DNA of 64,000 nt, from positions 992,001-1,056,000 of the forward strand of contig NZ_BLLN01000005.1 of the NCBI RefSeq assembly GCF_011170125.1. Direction: 5' to 3'. The notes under the pieces were generated by a model that searched no databases, was not told the origin of the DNA, and worked only from the letters and a program-made list of their open reading frames with translations. Within the stretch, counting starts at the first letter, position 1, and each line of letters begins with the position of its first letter. The position numbers and the translations under genes are program-made. Below, piece by piece: positions 38,929-50,573 of this stretch. Source of the stretch: Streptomyces diastaticus subsp. diastaticus. Lineage in GTDB: Bacteria > Actinomycetota > Actinomycetes > Streptomycetales > Streptomycetaceae.

Positions 38929-40601
38929 CGGTACTCCTCCTCGCGGTACTCGGCGTCCGACCCGGCAGCGGTGGCGGCGCGCAGTTCGACGCGGCGGATC
39001 TTGCCGGAGACGGTCTTGGGCAGCGCGCCGAACTCCAGCCGCCGCAGCCGCTTGTACGGCGCGAGGACGGCCCGGGAGTGCTCGAAGAGCAGCTTTGCGG
39101 TGTCGGGTCCGGGCTCCCAGCCCGCGGCGAGGACGATGTACGCCTTGGGGACGGCGAGCCGCAGCGGGTCGGGGGCGGGGACGACGGCGGCCTCGGCGAC
39201 CGCCTCGTGTTCGAGGAGTGCGCTCTCCAGTTCGAAGGGGCTGATCTTGTAGTCGGAGGCCTTGAAGACGTCGTCGCTGCGGCCGACGTACGTCAGGTAC
39301 CCGTCGGCGTCGCGGGCCCCGATGTCACCGGTGCGGTAGTACCCCCCGCCCATGGCCTCGGCGGTGCGTTCGGGGTCGCCCCGGTAGCCGGCCATCAGGC
39401 CGACCGGACGGTCGGCGAGGTCGAGGGCGATCTCCCCCTCGTCGGCACCGGGTTCCCCGGTGACGGGGTCGAGGAGCGTGACGGTGTAGCCGGGGCTGGG
39501 ACGGCCCATGGAGCCGGTCTTCAGGCGCTGGCCCGGGGTGTTGGCGACCTGGACGGCGGTCTCGGTCTGGCCGAAGCCGTCGCGGATGGTGACGCCCCAG
39601 GCGCGGCGGACCTGTTCGATGACCTCCGGGTTGAGGGGCTCACCGGCGGCCAGTGCCTCGCGGGGCGGCGTGGCCAGCCGGGTCAGGTCGGCCTGGATGA
39701 GCATGCGCCAGACGGTCGGCGGGGCGCAGAAGGTGGTGACGCCCGCGCGTTCCATCTCACCGAGCAACCGCTCGGCGTCGAAACGGCTGTAGTTGTGGAG
39801 GAAGACGGTGGCCTCGGCGTTCCACGGGGCGAAGAGGTTGGACCAGGCGTGCTTGGCCCAGCCGGGCGAGGAGATGTTGAGGTGGACGTCGCCGGGACGC
39901 AGCCCCGTCCAGTACATGGTGGCGAGATGACCCACCGGGTACGACACATGGGTGTGCTCGACCAGTTTGGGGCGGGCGGTGGTGCCGGAGGTGAAGTACA
40001 GCATCAAGGGGTCGTCGGGGTCGGTCGGCCCGTCGGGGGCGAACGCGGCGGGGGCGGCGGCCGCCTCGCTGTAGGGGACCCAGCCCTCGGCGGGCGGCCC
40101 GACGGCGACGCGCGTGTAGTCGCCGGGCACGTCGGTGAACTTCGGGGTGTCCTCCGTACGGGCGATCACGTGCCGCACCCCGCCGCGCTCCACCCGGTCG
40201 CGGAGGTCGGCCGGGCCGAGCAGCGGGGTGGCCGGGATGACGACGGCGCGCAGCTTCATCGCGGCGAGCGCGGTCTCCCAGAGCTCGGCCTGGTTGCCGA
40301 GCATCACCAGGACCCGGTCACCGGGAGCGACACCGTGGCCGCGCAGCCAGTTGGCGGTCCGGGAGGAGCGCTCGGCCATGGCCGCGAAGGTCACCACGGT
40401 CCCGGTGCCGTCCTCCTCGACGATGTGCAGGGCGGGCCGGTCGTTCCCCTGGGCGATGGCGTCGAACCAGTCGAGGGCCCAGTTGAACCGCTCGGGCCTC
40501 GGCCAGCGGAAACCGGCGTACGCCGCCTCGTAGTCGGTGCGGTGCCGTAGCAGGAAGTCCCGGGCCTCGCGGAACTGTTCGGTGGCACTGGTTGCCGCCA
40601 T
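38925..40601 (-). CDS. AMP-binding acyl-CoA synthetase (MACS-like)
   Basis: 558 residues. P-loop [18 protein letters not shown]5 motif [23 protein letters not shown], and [21 protein letters not shown] near the C-terminus followed by [12 protein letters not shown] with the catalytic lysine. The pattern resembles medium-chain acyl-CoA synthetases (substrates such as benzoate, isobutyrate or medium-chain fatty acids). It is the promoter-proximal gene of the pair and divergent from a GAF-LuxR regulator. Confidence 0.9.
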   Translation of the reverse strand: MAATSATEQFREARDFLLRHRTDYEAAYAGFRWPRPERFNWALDWFDAIAQGNDRPALHIVEEDGTGTVVTFAAMAERSSRTANWLRGHGVAPGDRVLVMLGNQAELWETALAAMKLRAVVIPATPLLGPADLRDRVERGGVRHVIARTEDTPKFTDVPGDYTRVAVGPPAEGWVPYSEAAAAPAAFAPDGPTDPDDPLMLYFTSGTTARPKLVEHTHVSYPVGHLATMYWTGLRPGDVHLNISSPGWAKHAWSNLFAPWNAEATVFLHNYSRFDAERLLGEMERAGVTTFCAPPTVWRMLIQADLTRLATPPREALAAGEPLNPEVIEQVRRAWGVTIRDGFGQTETAVQVANTPGQRLKTGSMGRPSPGYTVTLLDPVTGEPGADEGEIALDLADRPVGLMAGYRGDPERTAEAMGGGYYRTGDIGARDADGYLTYVGRSDDVFKASDYKISPFELESALLEHEAVAEAAVVPAPDPLRLAVPKAYIVLAAGWEPGPDTAKLLFEHSRAVLAPYKRLRRLEFGALPKTVSGKIRRVELRAATAAGSDAEYREEEYR

Positions 40602-40749
40602 GTGTCCTCCTCATTGCCGGACCACTGCCTACCATCGTCTAATTCGTGATGCAGGTCTCACCACCCCCGGACGGGGGTACGGACGGACCGTGCCCGAATC
40701 GTCCGGGACCGGGGCGAGCGGGGGCGAAGGGGCAGGAAGGAGCACGGAT

Positions 40750-41643
40750 GTGACGACCGGCGGACAGGATCGCGGACGCGGGCGGGCGCGTGGCGGCGAT
40801 CTCGAGGGGGCCGAGATGCGGGAGGCGCTGCTGCGGCTGCGGCGCGCCACCGGCCTGCCGATCGCCTTCGGCGGGCTCATCGAGGGACGCCATCAGGTAC
40901 GCATCGCCGAGCTGAGCGGCACGGGCACCACGGCTCTGCGCGGCCTCAACGTCTCCTCCGGCAACGGCCTGGGCGGCAAGGCCGTCGCCCTCACCCGCCC
41001 GTGCGCCGTCACCGACTACCGCGCCTCGCGCCGCATCAGCCACGAGTACGACGCGGCGGTCGCCGCCGAGGGCCTGCGCTCCGTCCTCGCCGTCCCCGTC
41101 GTCGTCCACCGCCATGTACGAGGGGTGCTGTACGGGGCGCTGCGCGCGCCGACACCGGTCGGCGACCGGACCCTGTCGGCAGCGGTGGCGGCGGCCCGCG
41201 ACATCGAGCAGGCCCTGGTGGCCCGCGAGGAGGCGGCGCACCTGCTGTCCCGGGCGGGGGAGCCGTCGCATCCCGGCTCCCCGGCGGCGTGGGAGGAGGT
41301 CCGCGAGATCCACGGCGAGCTGCGCACCCTGGCGGGCCGCCTGGGCGACCCGGCGCTGCGCGCCGAACTCCTCGCCGCCTGCACCCGGCTGGCCCGAGCG
41401 GGGCAGCCCGGCGCCGTCGCGCCGCCGGGCGCGCCCAAGCCGCCGCCCGCCGTGCTGACCCCGCGCGAGGTGGACGTGCTGGTCTGCGTGGCGGGCGGGG
41501 CGACCAACGCCGCGGTGGCCGCGCGGCTCGGGGTGCGGCCGGAGACGGTCAAGGGCTACCTGCGCTCGGCGATGCGCAAACTGGGCGCGCACACCCGGCT
41601 GGAGGCGGTGGTGGCGGCGCGGCGGCTGGGGATGCTGCCCTGA
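40750..41643 (+). CDS. GAF-LuxR transcriptional regulator
   Basis: 297 residues. A GAF-like sensor part (about 25-165; IAFGGLIEGRHQVRI, GNGLGGKAVA, VLAVPVVVHRHVRGVLYGA) is joined by a helical linker to a C-terminal LuxR HTH (LTPREVDVLVCVAGGATNAAVAARLGV, RPETVKGYLRSAMRKLG). GTG 40750 follows AGGAAGGAG (40734-40742). It is divergent from the two acyl-CoA synthetase genes, which it probably controls, perhaps by sensing an acid or acyl-CoA in the GAF domain. Confidence 0.85.
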   Translation: MTTGGQDRGRGRARGGDLEGAEMREALLRLRRATGLPIAFGGLIEGRHQVRIAELSGTGTTALRGLNVSSGNGLGGKAVALTRPCAVTDYRASRRISHEYDAAVAAEGLRSVLAVPVVVHRHVRGVLYGALRAPTPVGDRTLSAAVAAARDIEQALVAREEAAHLLSRAGEPSHPGSPAAWEEVREIHGELRTLAGRLGDPALRAELLAACTRLARAGQPGAVAPPGAPKPPPAVLTPREVDVLVCVAGGATNAAVAARLGVRPETVKGYLRSAMRKLGAHTRLEAVVAARRLGMLP

Positions 41644-41919
41644 AGCACGCGGGGCGCGGCTCTCCCGCGGGGCGGTTCCACCCCGCCCACCGCATGGGAC
41701 GCGTACCGCGCCCGGTCGGCGGCGGTGCGGGCGGGCAGGCCGCGGAGCCGGCCTCCCCCGTGGCGCCGGCCGCCTTCGACACCGCCCTGCGGCGGTGGAG
41801 CGAGGGCGTCGGCGCCGATGCCCCGGCGCGCCGCCGGCAGGGCGTCCACGGTCGTCGGGGCGAGTTCGGGCACCGTGGGCCGGGCAGTCGCCCCGGAGCT
41901 GTCCCGTACCGTCGGCGCC

Positions 41920-42420
41920 ATGGTGAAGGAGCGAGCGCCGAAGCCGCGCCCCGGGCCCGACTGGTCACCGGAGTCGTGCGCAGGGGGGCGAGATCCTGCT
42001 GGTCCGGGTGAGGCTGGGCGCGGGCGGCGAGTCGCTCTGGTCGCTCCCGGGAGGCGGGGTCGAGGACGGTGAGCTGATCCACGAGGCGCTGCGGCGGCAG
42101 TTGCGGGAGGAGACCGGCCTCCTGGTGGGTGAGATCCGGGGCGGACCGCGTTCCTCGTGCACGTCGACTCGCCCTCGCGTCCTTCGGCGCGGGCGGCCGC
42201 GTTCGAGGGGGGCACCTGGTCGGGGGAGCCGGCACCCGGCGACGACATCGCACGTGCCGCCTTCTTCGTGCTGTCCGAAGCCCTGGATCCGCTCGGCCGA
42301 CCGGGCGGCACGGCGCAACGGGAGCTGATCGCGGCATACCTGTCGGGAGAGGCGGCGCCGGGGGCGATGTGGGTGTTCGGGGACGACGGGACCGACGAGA
42401 CACTCATCGCCCACTGGTGA
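41920..42420 (+). pseudogene. Frameshifted NUDIX hydrolase
   Basis: Three frames together give a NUDIX protein. LVTGVVRRG is in one frame. EILLVRVRLGAGGESLWSLP and the box GGGVEDGELIHEALRRQLRE-ETG are in the next. The C-terminal SRPSARAAAFEGGTWSGEPA to DETLIAHW is in the third, ending at TGA 42420. Within the box, the usual RExxEE reads RQLREE, so one catalytic glutamate is also changed. At least two frameshifts make this non-functional. Confidence 0.75.
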
Positions 42421-42834
42421 CATCCCCCTCGCCGTCGCCTCCCCGGGGTCGCCCACTTCGCAGGCGAGGGGGCGCCACCTCCGGCTGCCGATCGGCGGGC
42501 GGTCAGCCACTGACTGACGCGGGGCGCCGAAGAGTCGGCCAGGCTCGCGGCGCCGACGGCCGACGAGGCTCCGCCGTCGCGCCCGCGCTCCGTGGCACGA
42601 CTCCGTGGCGAGGCGGAAGGCAGGGGGGTGATGCCGGCACCTCGGGCGCGCGACAACGGTGCCACGCACCCTCGCTGCCGCCGCGGCCGAGACGCGCGGC
42701 GCCAGGGAACCACCGGCCCTCGCGCCCCTCGCCGGCGAGCTGCCCGCCCTCCGGAGCCGGCCCTCGATCCGGTGGACAGCGGCAGCGGGCTACGCCCTGC
42801 CCACCAGGCCCGGCGCGGAGGGAGCCCGGAGTGT
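42421..42834. other. Non-coding stretch between NUDIX and GNAT relics
   Basis: About 410 bases with only shadow open frames; no recognisable gene, site or repeat was seen. It may be further decayed sequence. Confidence 0.4.
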
Positions 42835-43330
42835 GGCACCCGGCGCAGGCGCGGCGTGACAGCGCACGTGTACCACCTGGCCCGCCCCCCACCTCTGCTC
42901 GACCGTGCCCATCGCCTCCCAGCCCAACCGTTCGTACAGAGCTGTCGCCGCCGTGTCGGCACTACCACGTCGAGCACGGGACGCAGGTCGCGGCGGAACG
43001 CCTCCTCGACGGCCCGCGCCGACGGCGCGACGAACAGCCGGCTGACCACGGCGGTGGCGCTCCGGCGCGGCGTCCCGTGCCGCTCGCCACCGGCCGGGTG
43101 CCAGATCGCCTTCACCGCCCGGGGAGAGGCTGACGCGCCCGGCCGGCCCTGGTGTTCGACGGTCCAGGAGCCGAGCAGAGCGCCGGAGGTGAGCCCGTCT
43201 CCGGGGCGCTCGGCCAGTTCTCGGGATGGCCGTCGCGGCGGTGGACCTCCGCGAGGACCCGCACGCACTCCACGACGTCCCCGTCGGCCCCGGGCCGTAC
43301 CCGCCCGGCTGAAGTCCCGCCACCCCCTGC
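42835..43330 (-). pseudogene. Multiply frameshifted GNAT acetyltransferase
   Basis: On the minus strand, pieces of one GNAT protein are found in alternating frames: GADGDVVECVRVLAEVHRRDG, then ALLGSWTVEHQGRP, then VSLSPGGEGDLAPG, then TAVVSRLFVAPSAR, then RRDLRPVLDVVV, and finally ADTAATALYERLGWEAMG followed by TVEQRWGAGQVV. The acetyl-CoA-binding region (normally after LFVAPSARG) is disrupted. Four or more frame changes mean it is dead. It is the neighbour of the NUDIX relic, so this whole strip has decayed. Confidence 0.8.
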
Positions 43331-43431
43331 GGAAGTGGAACACCGGCCGGGCGGGTACGGCCACCGGGGACGGACCCGGCCGGGACGCCGCCGCGCACGG
43401 CGAAAGCCGGACCGTCCCCGGAATTCGTACG

Positions 43432-43785
43432 TCAGAGGATTTCGATGGCCTTGACCTTCGGAGGCCGGTTCGGATACGAAATCACCTTGTTGCGGTCGAT
43501 CTTGATGACATCGCCATTGGCGTCGTAGTACTTCACCACGTTGTTTCCGGTGGAGATCTTGTCCACCCACCAGTTGCCGAAGTTCGTCTTGCCGCGATTC
43601 GCGTAGCAGTCCACACTGTCGCGCCCGTTCAGGTGCGACCAGATCTTCAGGTATCCGCGGTCCGGGTCACAGGTGACATGGTCGATGGCGGAGGCTGAAC
43701 CCGCGGGCCCCACCATGGTGAACGCGGTGGCCGCGGCGAGCGCCATGGCCATCGTGCGAGCGGTACTCATCGTCTTCGAGAACAC
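43432..43785 (-). CDS. Secreted killer-toxin-like protein (SKLP, beta/gamma-crystallin fold)
   Basis: 117 residues: a signal peptide to about residue 33 (SASA then IDHV) and a mature chain of about 84 residues. Mature IDHVTCDPDRGYLKIW, VDKISTGNN, KYYDANGD and the C-terminal ISYPNRPPKVKAIEIL resemble the Streptomyces killer-toxin-like protein, a single-domain beta/gamma-crystallin-like fold. The two cysteines in VTCDPD and VDCYAN could form a disulphide. SKLP inhibits yeasts and fungi; the activity here is inferred. AAGGGA precedes the GTG at 43785; an ATG 15 bases in is also possible. Confidence 0.85.
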   Translation of the reverse strand: MFSKTMSTARTMAMALAAATAFTMVGPAGSASAIDHVTCDPDRGYLKIWSHLNGRDSVDCYANRGKTNFGNWWVDKISTGNNVVKYYDANGDVIKIDRNKVISYPNRPPKVKAIEIL

Positions 43786-44409
43786 GTATTCCCTTTTCGG
43801 TCGTCTCGGTCACGTACGGATCCGAGCACCGCCTCACCCACGCTTCGGGAAGGGCGGCACTGCTGATGCATCGTAGGGACGGAACCCGTTCCGCCGAACG
43901 GCCCGGGAGGTGATTCACCTGAACGGGAACACCCACCGAAGGGCGGTGACTTCGCGATTCTCCGGAGAATGCGGGAAGAGAAACGATATTCCCCGTGCAC
44001 GCCTCGTCCCCGCCGGGTCACCGGCGCTCGGCGGGGGCTGCGCGCTGCTCCACCACGACCTCGTGATCCGCGGCGCGGGTGGCGCGGCGCGAGGAGGCGG
44101 CGGGAGCGGAGCAGGGCGGGACGGTGTGCTGCGCCTGGAGCGCGCCGAGGCGGCGGACGGCCTCGGCCGGCCGGCGTCGGAGCGGCCCGCTCCACCAGGC
44201 GCCGGCCAGCAAGGAGGGTGCGTGCGGGGTGGGGCCAAGCCGGGCGGTCCGGGGGGACGCGGACGGCGCGTGTCCGCGTGTGCCGGCGCGGAAGGGGCCC
44301 CCGAGGGAGGGTCTCCGTGCCGCTCGTCCGGCCTCAGCCCGCCCGCGCGGGCCGAGGCCGCGCGGGCGGCCATGAGGCCGCGGGCCGTCCAGGCACGGTG
44401 GTGCGGGTC

Positions 44410-44479
44410 GGTCGTACGGGCCCGGTCGTACGGGCCCGGTCGTACGGGCCCGGTCGTACGGGCCCGGTCGTACGGGCCC
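44410..44479. repeat. Tandem repeat, five exact copies of 14 bp
   Basis: Unit GGTCGTACGGGCCC, five uninterrupted copies. There are no spacers, so it is not a CRISPR array. It lies downstream of xdhC, between it and the SKLP gene. Confidence 0.9.
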
Positions 44480-44489
44480 GCCCTGCGGC

Positions 44490-44624
44490 GCGTCGCCCGG
44501 TGGCGGAGGCTCAGGCTCACCGGACCACCGCGTCCGGGCGCCGCCTGGCCGCCCCGGGCGTCGCCCGGTGGCGGAGGCTCAGGCTCACCGGACCACCGCG
44601 TCCGGGCGCCGCCTGGCCGCCCCG
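44490..44624. repeat. Direct duplication, 67 bp with period 68
   Basis: Copy 1 is 44490-44556 and copy 2 is 44558-44624; I saw no difference between them. Each copy contains CCGGTGGCGG...CACCGG, able to fold. It ends 10 bases before the xdhC stop. Confidence 0.85.
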
Positions 44625-44633
44625 TACGCCCGG

Positions 44634-45812
44634 TCAGGCCGCCGAGCCGACCCGCCCCTCCGGGCCGTCGGCCTCGTCGTGGTGGATCGGGGTGTGGGCA
44701 CCGCGCAGGGGGACGCCGGTGCCGCCTCGGCGCAGGGCGACGATCTCGGCGGCGATGGAGAGGGCCGTCTCCTCGGGGCTGTGGGCGCCGAGGTCGAGGC
44801 CGATCGGGGAGCGGAGGCGGGCCAGGGCTGCCTCGGGGACGCCGGCCTCGCGGAGGCGGGCGTTGCGGTCGAGGTGGGTGGTGCGGGAGCCCATGGCGCC
44901 GACGTAGGCGACGGGGAGGGTGAGGGCGAGGCGCAGCAGGGGGATGTCGAACTTGGCGTCGTGGGTGAGCACGCACAGCACCGTGCGGGCGTCGGTGTCG
45001 GTCTGCTCCAGGTAGCGGTGCGGCCAGTCGACGACGACCTCGTCGGCCTCGGGGAAGCGGGCGGCGGTGGTGAAGACCGGGCGGGCGTCGCAGACGGTGA
45101 CGCGGTAGCCGAGGAAGCGGCCCATCCGTACCAGTGCCGAGGCGAAGTCGATGGCGCCGAAGACGATCATGCGCGGGGCGGGCAGGTTCGCCACCACCAG
45201 CAGCCCGGTGCGCGGTCCGCACCCGGGGCCGTCACCCCAGCCGCTGCCGGGGCCGCCGTCGCCGCCGACGGTGATGTGGGCGGTGCGTCCGGCGTCGAGG
45301 AGGGCCGTGGCCCGGGCCGCCGCGGCCCGTTCGACGGCGGGCAGGGCACCGAGGGCGCTGTCGGCGGGGCCTTCGGCGCGGACCAGCAGGGGCCGGCCGA
45401 GGAGTTCGGCGGGGCCCTCGGTCACGAGGGCGAGGGCCGCCGCCTCGCCGCGGACCGCGGCGGCGAGGGCGGCGGCCAGGACCGGCCGGGACGGATCGCC
45501 GCGGCGGACCGGGGTGACCAGGATGTCGATGACACCGCCGCAGGTCAGGCCGACCGCGAAGGCGTCGTCGTCGCTGTAGCCGAAGCGTTCGCGGACGGGG
45601 TGGCCGTCCTCGGCGGCCTGGCGGCACAGGTCGTAGACGGCGCCCTCGACGCAGCCGCCGGAGACGGAGCCGACGGCGGTGCCGTCGGTGTCCACGGCGA
45701 GCGCGGCGCCGGGCCGGCGGGGAGCGCTGCCGGAGACCGCCACGACGGTGGCGACGGCGAAGTCGCGGTCCTGCTCCATCCAGCCGTGCAGTTCGGCGGC
45801 GATGTCCAGCAC
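44634..45812 (-). CDS. xdhC: XdhC-type molybdenum cofactor insertion/maturation factor
   Basis: 392 residues of the XdhC/CoxI family. The N-terminal domain opens AVATVVAVSGSAPRRPGAA and contains SVSGGCVEGAV and LTCGGVIDILV; the C-terminal Rossmann-like domain has MIVFGAIDFASALVRMG, and YVGAMGSRTTHLDR follows. XdhC sulfurates and delivers the molybdenum cofactor to xanthine dehydrogenase. It is the last gene of the xanthine dehydrogenase operon. AAAGGAG precedes the GTG. Confidence 0.92.
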   Translation of the reverse strand: MLDIAAELHGWMEQDRDFAVATVVAVSGSAPRRPGAALAVDTDGTAVGSVSGGCVEGAVYDLCRQAAEDGHPVRERFGYSDDDAFAVGLTCGGVIDILVTPVRRGDPSRPVLAAALAAAVRGEAAALALVTEGPAELLGRPLLVRAEGPADSALGALPAVERAAAARATALLDAGRTAHITVGGDGGPGSGWGDGPGCGPRTGLLVVANLPAPRMIVFGAIDFASALVRMGRFLGYRVTVCDARPVFTTAARFPEADEVVVDWPHRYLEQTDTDARTVLCVLTHDAKFDIPLLRLALTLPVAYVGAMGSRTTHLDRNARLREAGVPEAALARLRSPIGLDLGAHSPEETALSIAAEIVALRRGGTGVPLRGAHTPIHHDEADGPEGRVGSAA

Positions 45813-45860
45813 GGTGCTTCTCCTTTGCGCGGTGGTGCGGCTACGCGAGGGCGGGCGGCG

Positions 45861-47315
45861 TCACTTCACGCCGAGCCAGCTCTCGATGGGACTGAGGGCG
45901 AAGTAGACGAGGAAGACGGCTGCCAGGACCCACATGAAGGCTCCGACCTGGCGGAACCTACCTTGCGCCGCCTTGATCGCGACGTAGGAGACGACGCCCG
46001 CGCCGACTCCGGTGGTGATCGAGTAGGTGAACGGCATGAGGACGACGGTGAGGAAGACCGGGACGGCGACCGAGCGGTCGGCCCAGTCGACGTGCCGGGC
46101 GTTCTGCATCATCATCGCGCCGATGACGACCAGGGCGGCGGCCGCGATGGGGCCGGGCACGATCTGCGCCAGCGGGGTGAAGAAGAGACCCGCGGCGAAC
46201 AGCGTTCCGGTGACGACCGAGGAGAGGCCGGTGCGGGCGCCTTCGCCGACGCCGGTGGCCGACTCGATGAAGACGGTCTGTCCGGAGGCGCCGGCGACGC
46301 CGCCGATCGCGCCGCCCGCGCCGTCGACGAAGAGGGCTTTGGAGAGGCCGGGCATGCGGCCCTGGTCGTCGGCGAGCTTCGCCTCGGTGCCGACGCCGAT
46401 GATGGTGGCCATGGCGTCGAAGAACCCGGCGAGGACCAGGGTGAAGACGATCATCCCGACGGTGAGCGCGCCGACCGAGCCCCAGCCGCCGAACTCGACC
46501 TGGCCGAAGAGAGCGAAGTCCGGCATGGAGACGGCGCTGCCGCTCAGTTCGGGAGCGCTGCCGCCCCACGCCTCGGGGCCGAGGTCGCCCACCGCGTTGA
46601 CGATCACGGCCAGCACGGTGCCGGTGACGATGCCGATGAGGATGGCGCCGGGCACGTCGCGCGCCTGAAGCATGAAGATCAGCAGCAGGGTGACGCAGAA
46701 GAGCAGCACGGGCCAGCCGCTGAGCCGGCCACCGGTACCGAGGGTGACCGGGTCGCCCTTGCCGACAAATCCGGCGTTGAAGAGGCCGATCAGCGCGATG
46801 AAGGCGCCGATGCCGATGGTGATGCCGTGTTTGAGGGCGAGCGGGATGGCGTTCATGATCGTCTCGCGGAGTCCGGTGACCACCAAGAGGATGATCACCA
46901 GGCCGTACATGACGCACATGCCCATCGCCTGCGGCCACGTCATGTAGGGGGCGACCTGGGTGGCGAGGACGCCGGAGACCGAGAGCCCGGCGGCGAGCGC
47001 GAGCGGCACTTTGCCGACGAAGCCCATCAGCAGGGTGGAGACGGCGGCGGCGAGCGCGGTGGCGGTGATGAGTCCGGCGTGGTCCAGGCGGTTGCCCGCG
47101 GCATCGGGGCCGGAGAGCAGCAGCGGGTTGAGCAGCAGGATGTAGCACATCGCCATGAAGGTGGTGACGCCGCCGCGCAGTTCGCGGCCGAGCGTGGAAC
47201 CCCGGTCGGTGATGTGGAAGTACCTGTCGAGCCAGGAGCGCCCCGCCGGGACGCGCGAGCCCTCGCCCGCGTCGTCGGCGGTGGTCGCCCCCGGCTGGAG
47301 GGACTGGTCGGTCAT
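45861..47315 (-). CDS. AzgA-type purine (xanthine/hypoxanthine/guanine) permease
   Basis: 484 residues with about 13 hydrophobic segments. Family landmarks are GVTTFMAMCYILLLNP, ALAAGLSVSGV, KHGITIGIGAFIALIG, FFDAMATIIGVG, and GASGQTVFIESATGVGEGARTG, which is the substrate-binding signature. It is in the AzgA/PbuG branch that imports (hypo)xanthine and guanine with cation symport. Here it lies between the xanthine dehydrogenase Mo subunit and xdhC, so it supplies substrate to that enzyme. Confidence 0.92.
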   Translation of the reverse strand: MTDQSLQPGATTADDAGEGSRVPAGRSWLDRYFHITDRGSTLGRELRGGVTTFMAMCYILLLNPLLLSGPDAAGNRLDHAGLITATALAAAVSTLLMGFVGKVPLALAAGLSVSGVLATQVAPYMTWPQAMGMCVMYGLVIILLVVTGLRETIMNAIPLALKHGITIGIGAFIALIGLFNAGFVGKGDPVTLGTGGRLSGWPVLLFCVTLLLIFMLQARDVPGAILIGIVTGTVLAVIVNAVGDLGPEAWGGSAPELSGSAVSMPDFALFGQVEFGGWGSVGALTVGMIVFTLVLAGFFDAMATIIGVGTEAKLADDQGRMPGLSKALFVDGAGGAIGGVAGASGQTVFIESATGVGEGARTGLSSVVTGTLFAAGLFFTPLAQIVPGPIAAAALVVIGAMMMQNARHVDWADRSVAVPVFLTVVLMPFTYSITTGVGAGVVSYVAIKAAQGRFRQVGAFMWVLAAVFLVYFALSPIESWLGVK

Positions 47316-47563
47316 GAGGGTGTCTCCCGTGGGTCACAGGGGCCCGTACGGCCGGACGCGGTACGGGTGGGTGGTGCGCTGGACGCACGACCCGGGGGAC
47401 GGCCCGAGGCGAACGGTCCGCGGCCGGCCCCTCCTCGGGGCGCGGGCGGTGGCGGTGCGGGTGTGCGGGGCCGTGAGCGGGCGGCCCCGGCACTCCGGGC
47501 GGTGCGGGCGGACGGGAAGGCGTGACGTTTCCTGGGCGGCGCGCACCGCCCGGAGGCCGGTGG

Positions 47564-47587
47564 GCCGCCCCGCCGGAGCGGGGCGGC
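47564..47587 (-). terminator. Hairpin terminator after the xanthine dehydrogenase Mo subunit
   Basis: GCCGCCCCGC / GCGGGGCGGC, a perfect 10-bp stem with the 4-base loop CGGA, just beyond the stop at 47593. Confidence 0.75.
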
Positions 47588-47592
47588 GCCGG

Positions 47593-49973
<2,381 letters not shown>

Positions 49974-49977
<4 letters not shown>

Positions 49978-50573
49978 CGGCTCACCGCGCCTTCCTGGCG
50001 GGCGGCGGCGAGCCGGACCGCGTCGAGGATCTTCTCGTAGCCGGTGCAGCGGCAGAGGTTGCCGGAGAGTGCCTCGCGGATGTCGGCGTCGCTGGGCGAG
50101 GGATTGGCCTCCAGCATCTCGTCGGCGGCGACCAGCAGGCCGGGGGTGCAGAAGCCGCACTGGACGGCGCCGGCGTCGATGAACGCCTGCTGGATGGGGG
50201 AGAGTTCGGTGCCCTCGCCGGTCTGCGAGTCGGTGCCCCTCGCCGGGTCGGCGCTCCACCGCCTGGCCTCGTCGAGCCCGGTGCCGCAGGCCCCGGAGCC
50301 GCAGTCGCCGCCCTCGGTGCGGCAGGCGGCCAGCGCGGCGAGGCCCTCGACGGTGACGATGTCGCGGTCCTGGGCCTGGCCGGCCGCGACCAGGCAGGAA
50401 CAGACGGGCACGCCGTCCAGGCGGACCGTGCAGGAGCCGCACTCGCCCTGCTCGCAGGCGTTCTTGGAACCGGGCAGTCCCATCCGCTCGCGCAGGACGT
50501 AGAGCAGCGACTCGCCCTCCCAGACGTCGTCGGCCTCCTGGCGGCGGCCGTTGACGGTGAAGTTCACGCGCAT
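49974..50573 (-). CDS. Xanthine dehydrogenase [2Fe-2S] subunit
   Basis: 199 residues. The N-terminal plant-type [2Fe-2S] cluster is in CEQGECGSCTVRLDG, plus CSCLVAAG; the second cluster is in VQCGFCTPG and NLCRCTGYEKI. Between the domains there is an insertion (TEGGDCGSGACGTG and about 30 more residues) that makes it longer than the usual 150-170 and adds two cysteines. It transfers electrons from the Mo site to FAD. ATG 50573 lies 6 bases after GAGAGGAG and within the FAD-subunit end. Confidence 0.93.

Larger units (their letters stand above)
43786..44633. other. Long intergenic region with two repeat blocks
   Basis: About 850 bases with no recognisable gene. It holds a 5 x 14-bp tandem repeat (44410-44479) and a 67-bp direct duplication (44490-44624), both listed separately. 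The xdhC stop lies just past the duplication. Open frames in it are products of GC bias. Confidence 0.5.

Noticed and set aside
41644..41919. Possible small gene downstream of the LuxR regulator
   Set aside because: No start with a ribosome site and no recognisable sequence on either strand.
44410..44624. CRISPR array
   Set aside because: The repeats are tandem without spacers, unit lengths 14 and 67 bp, and no cas genes are near.
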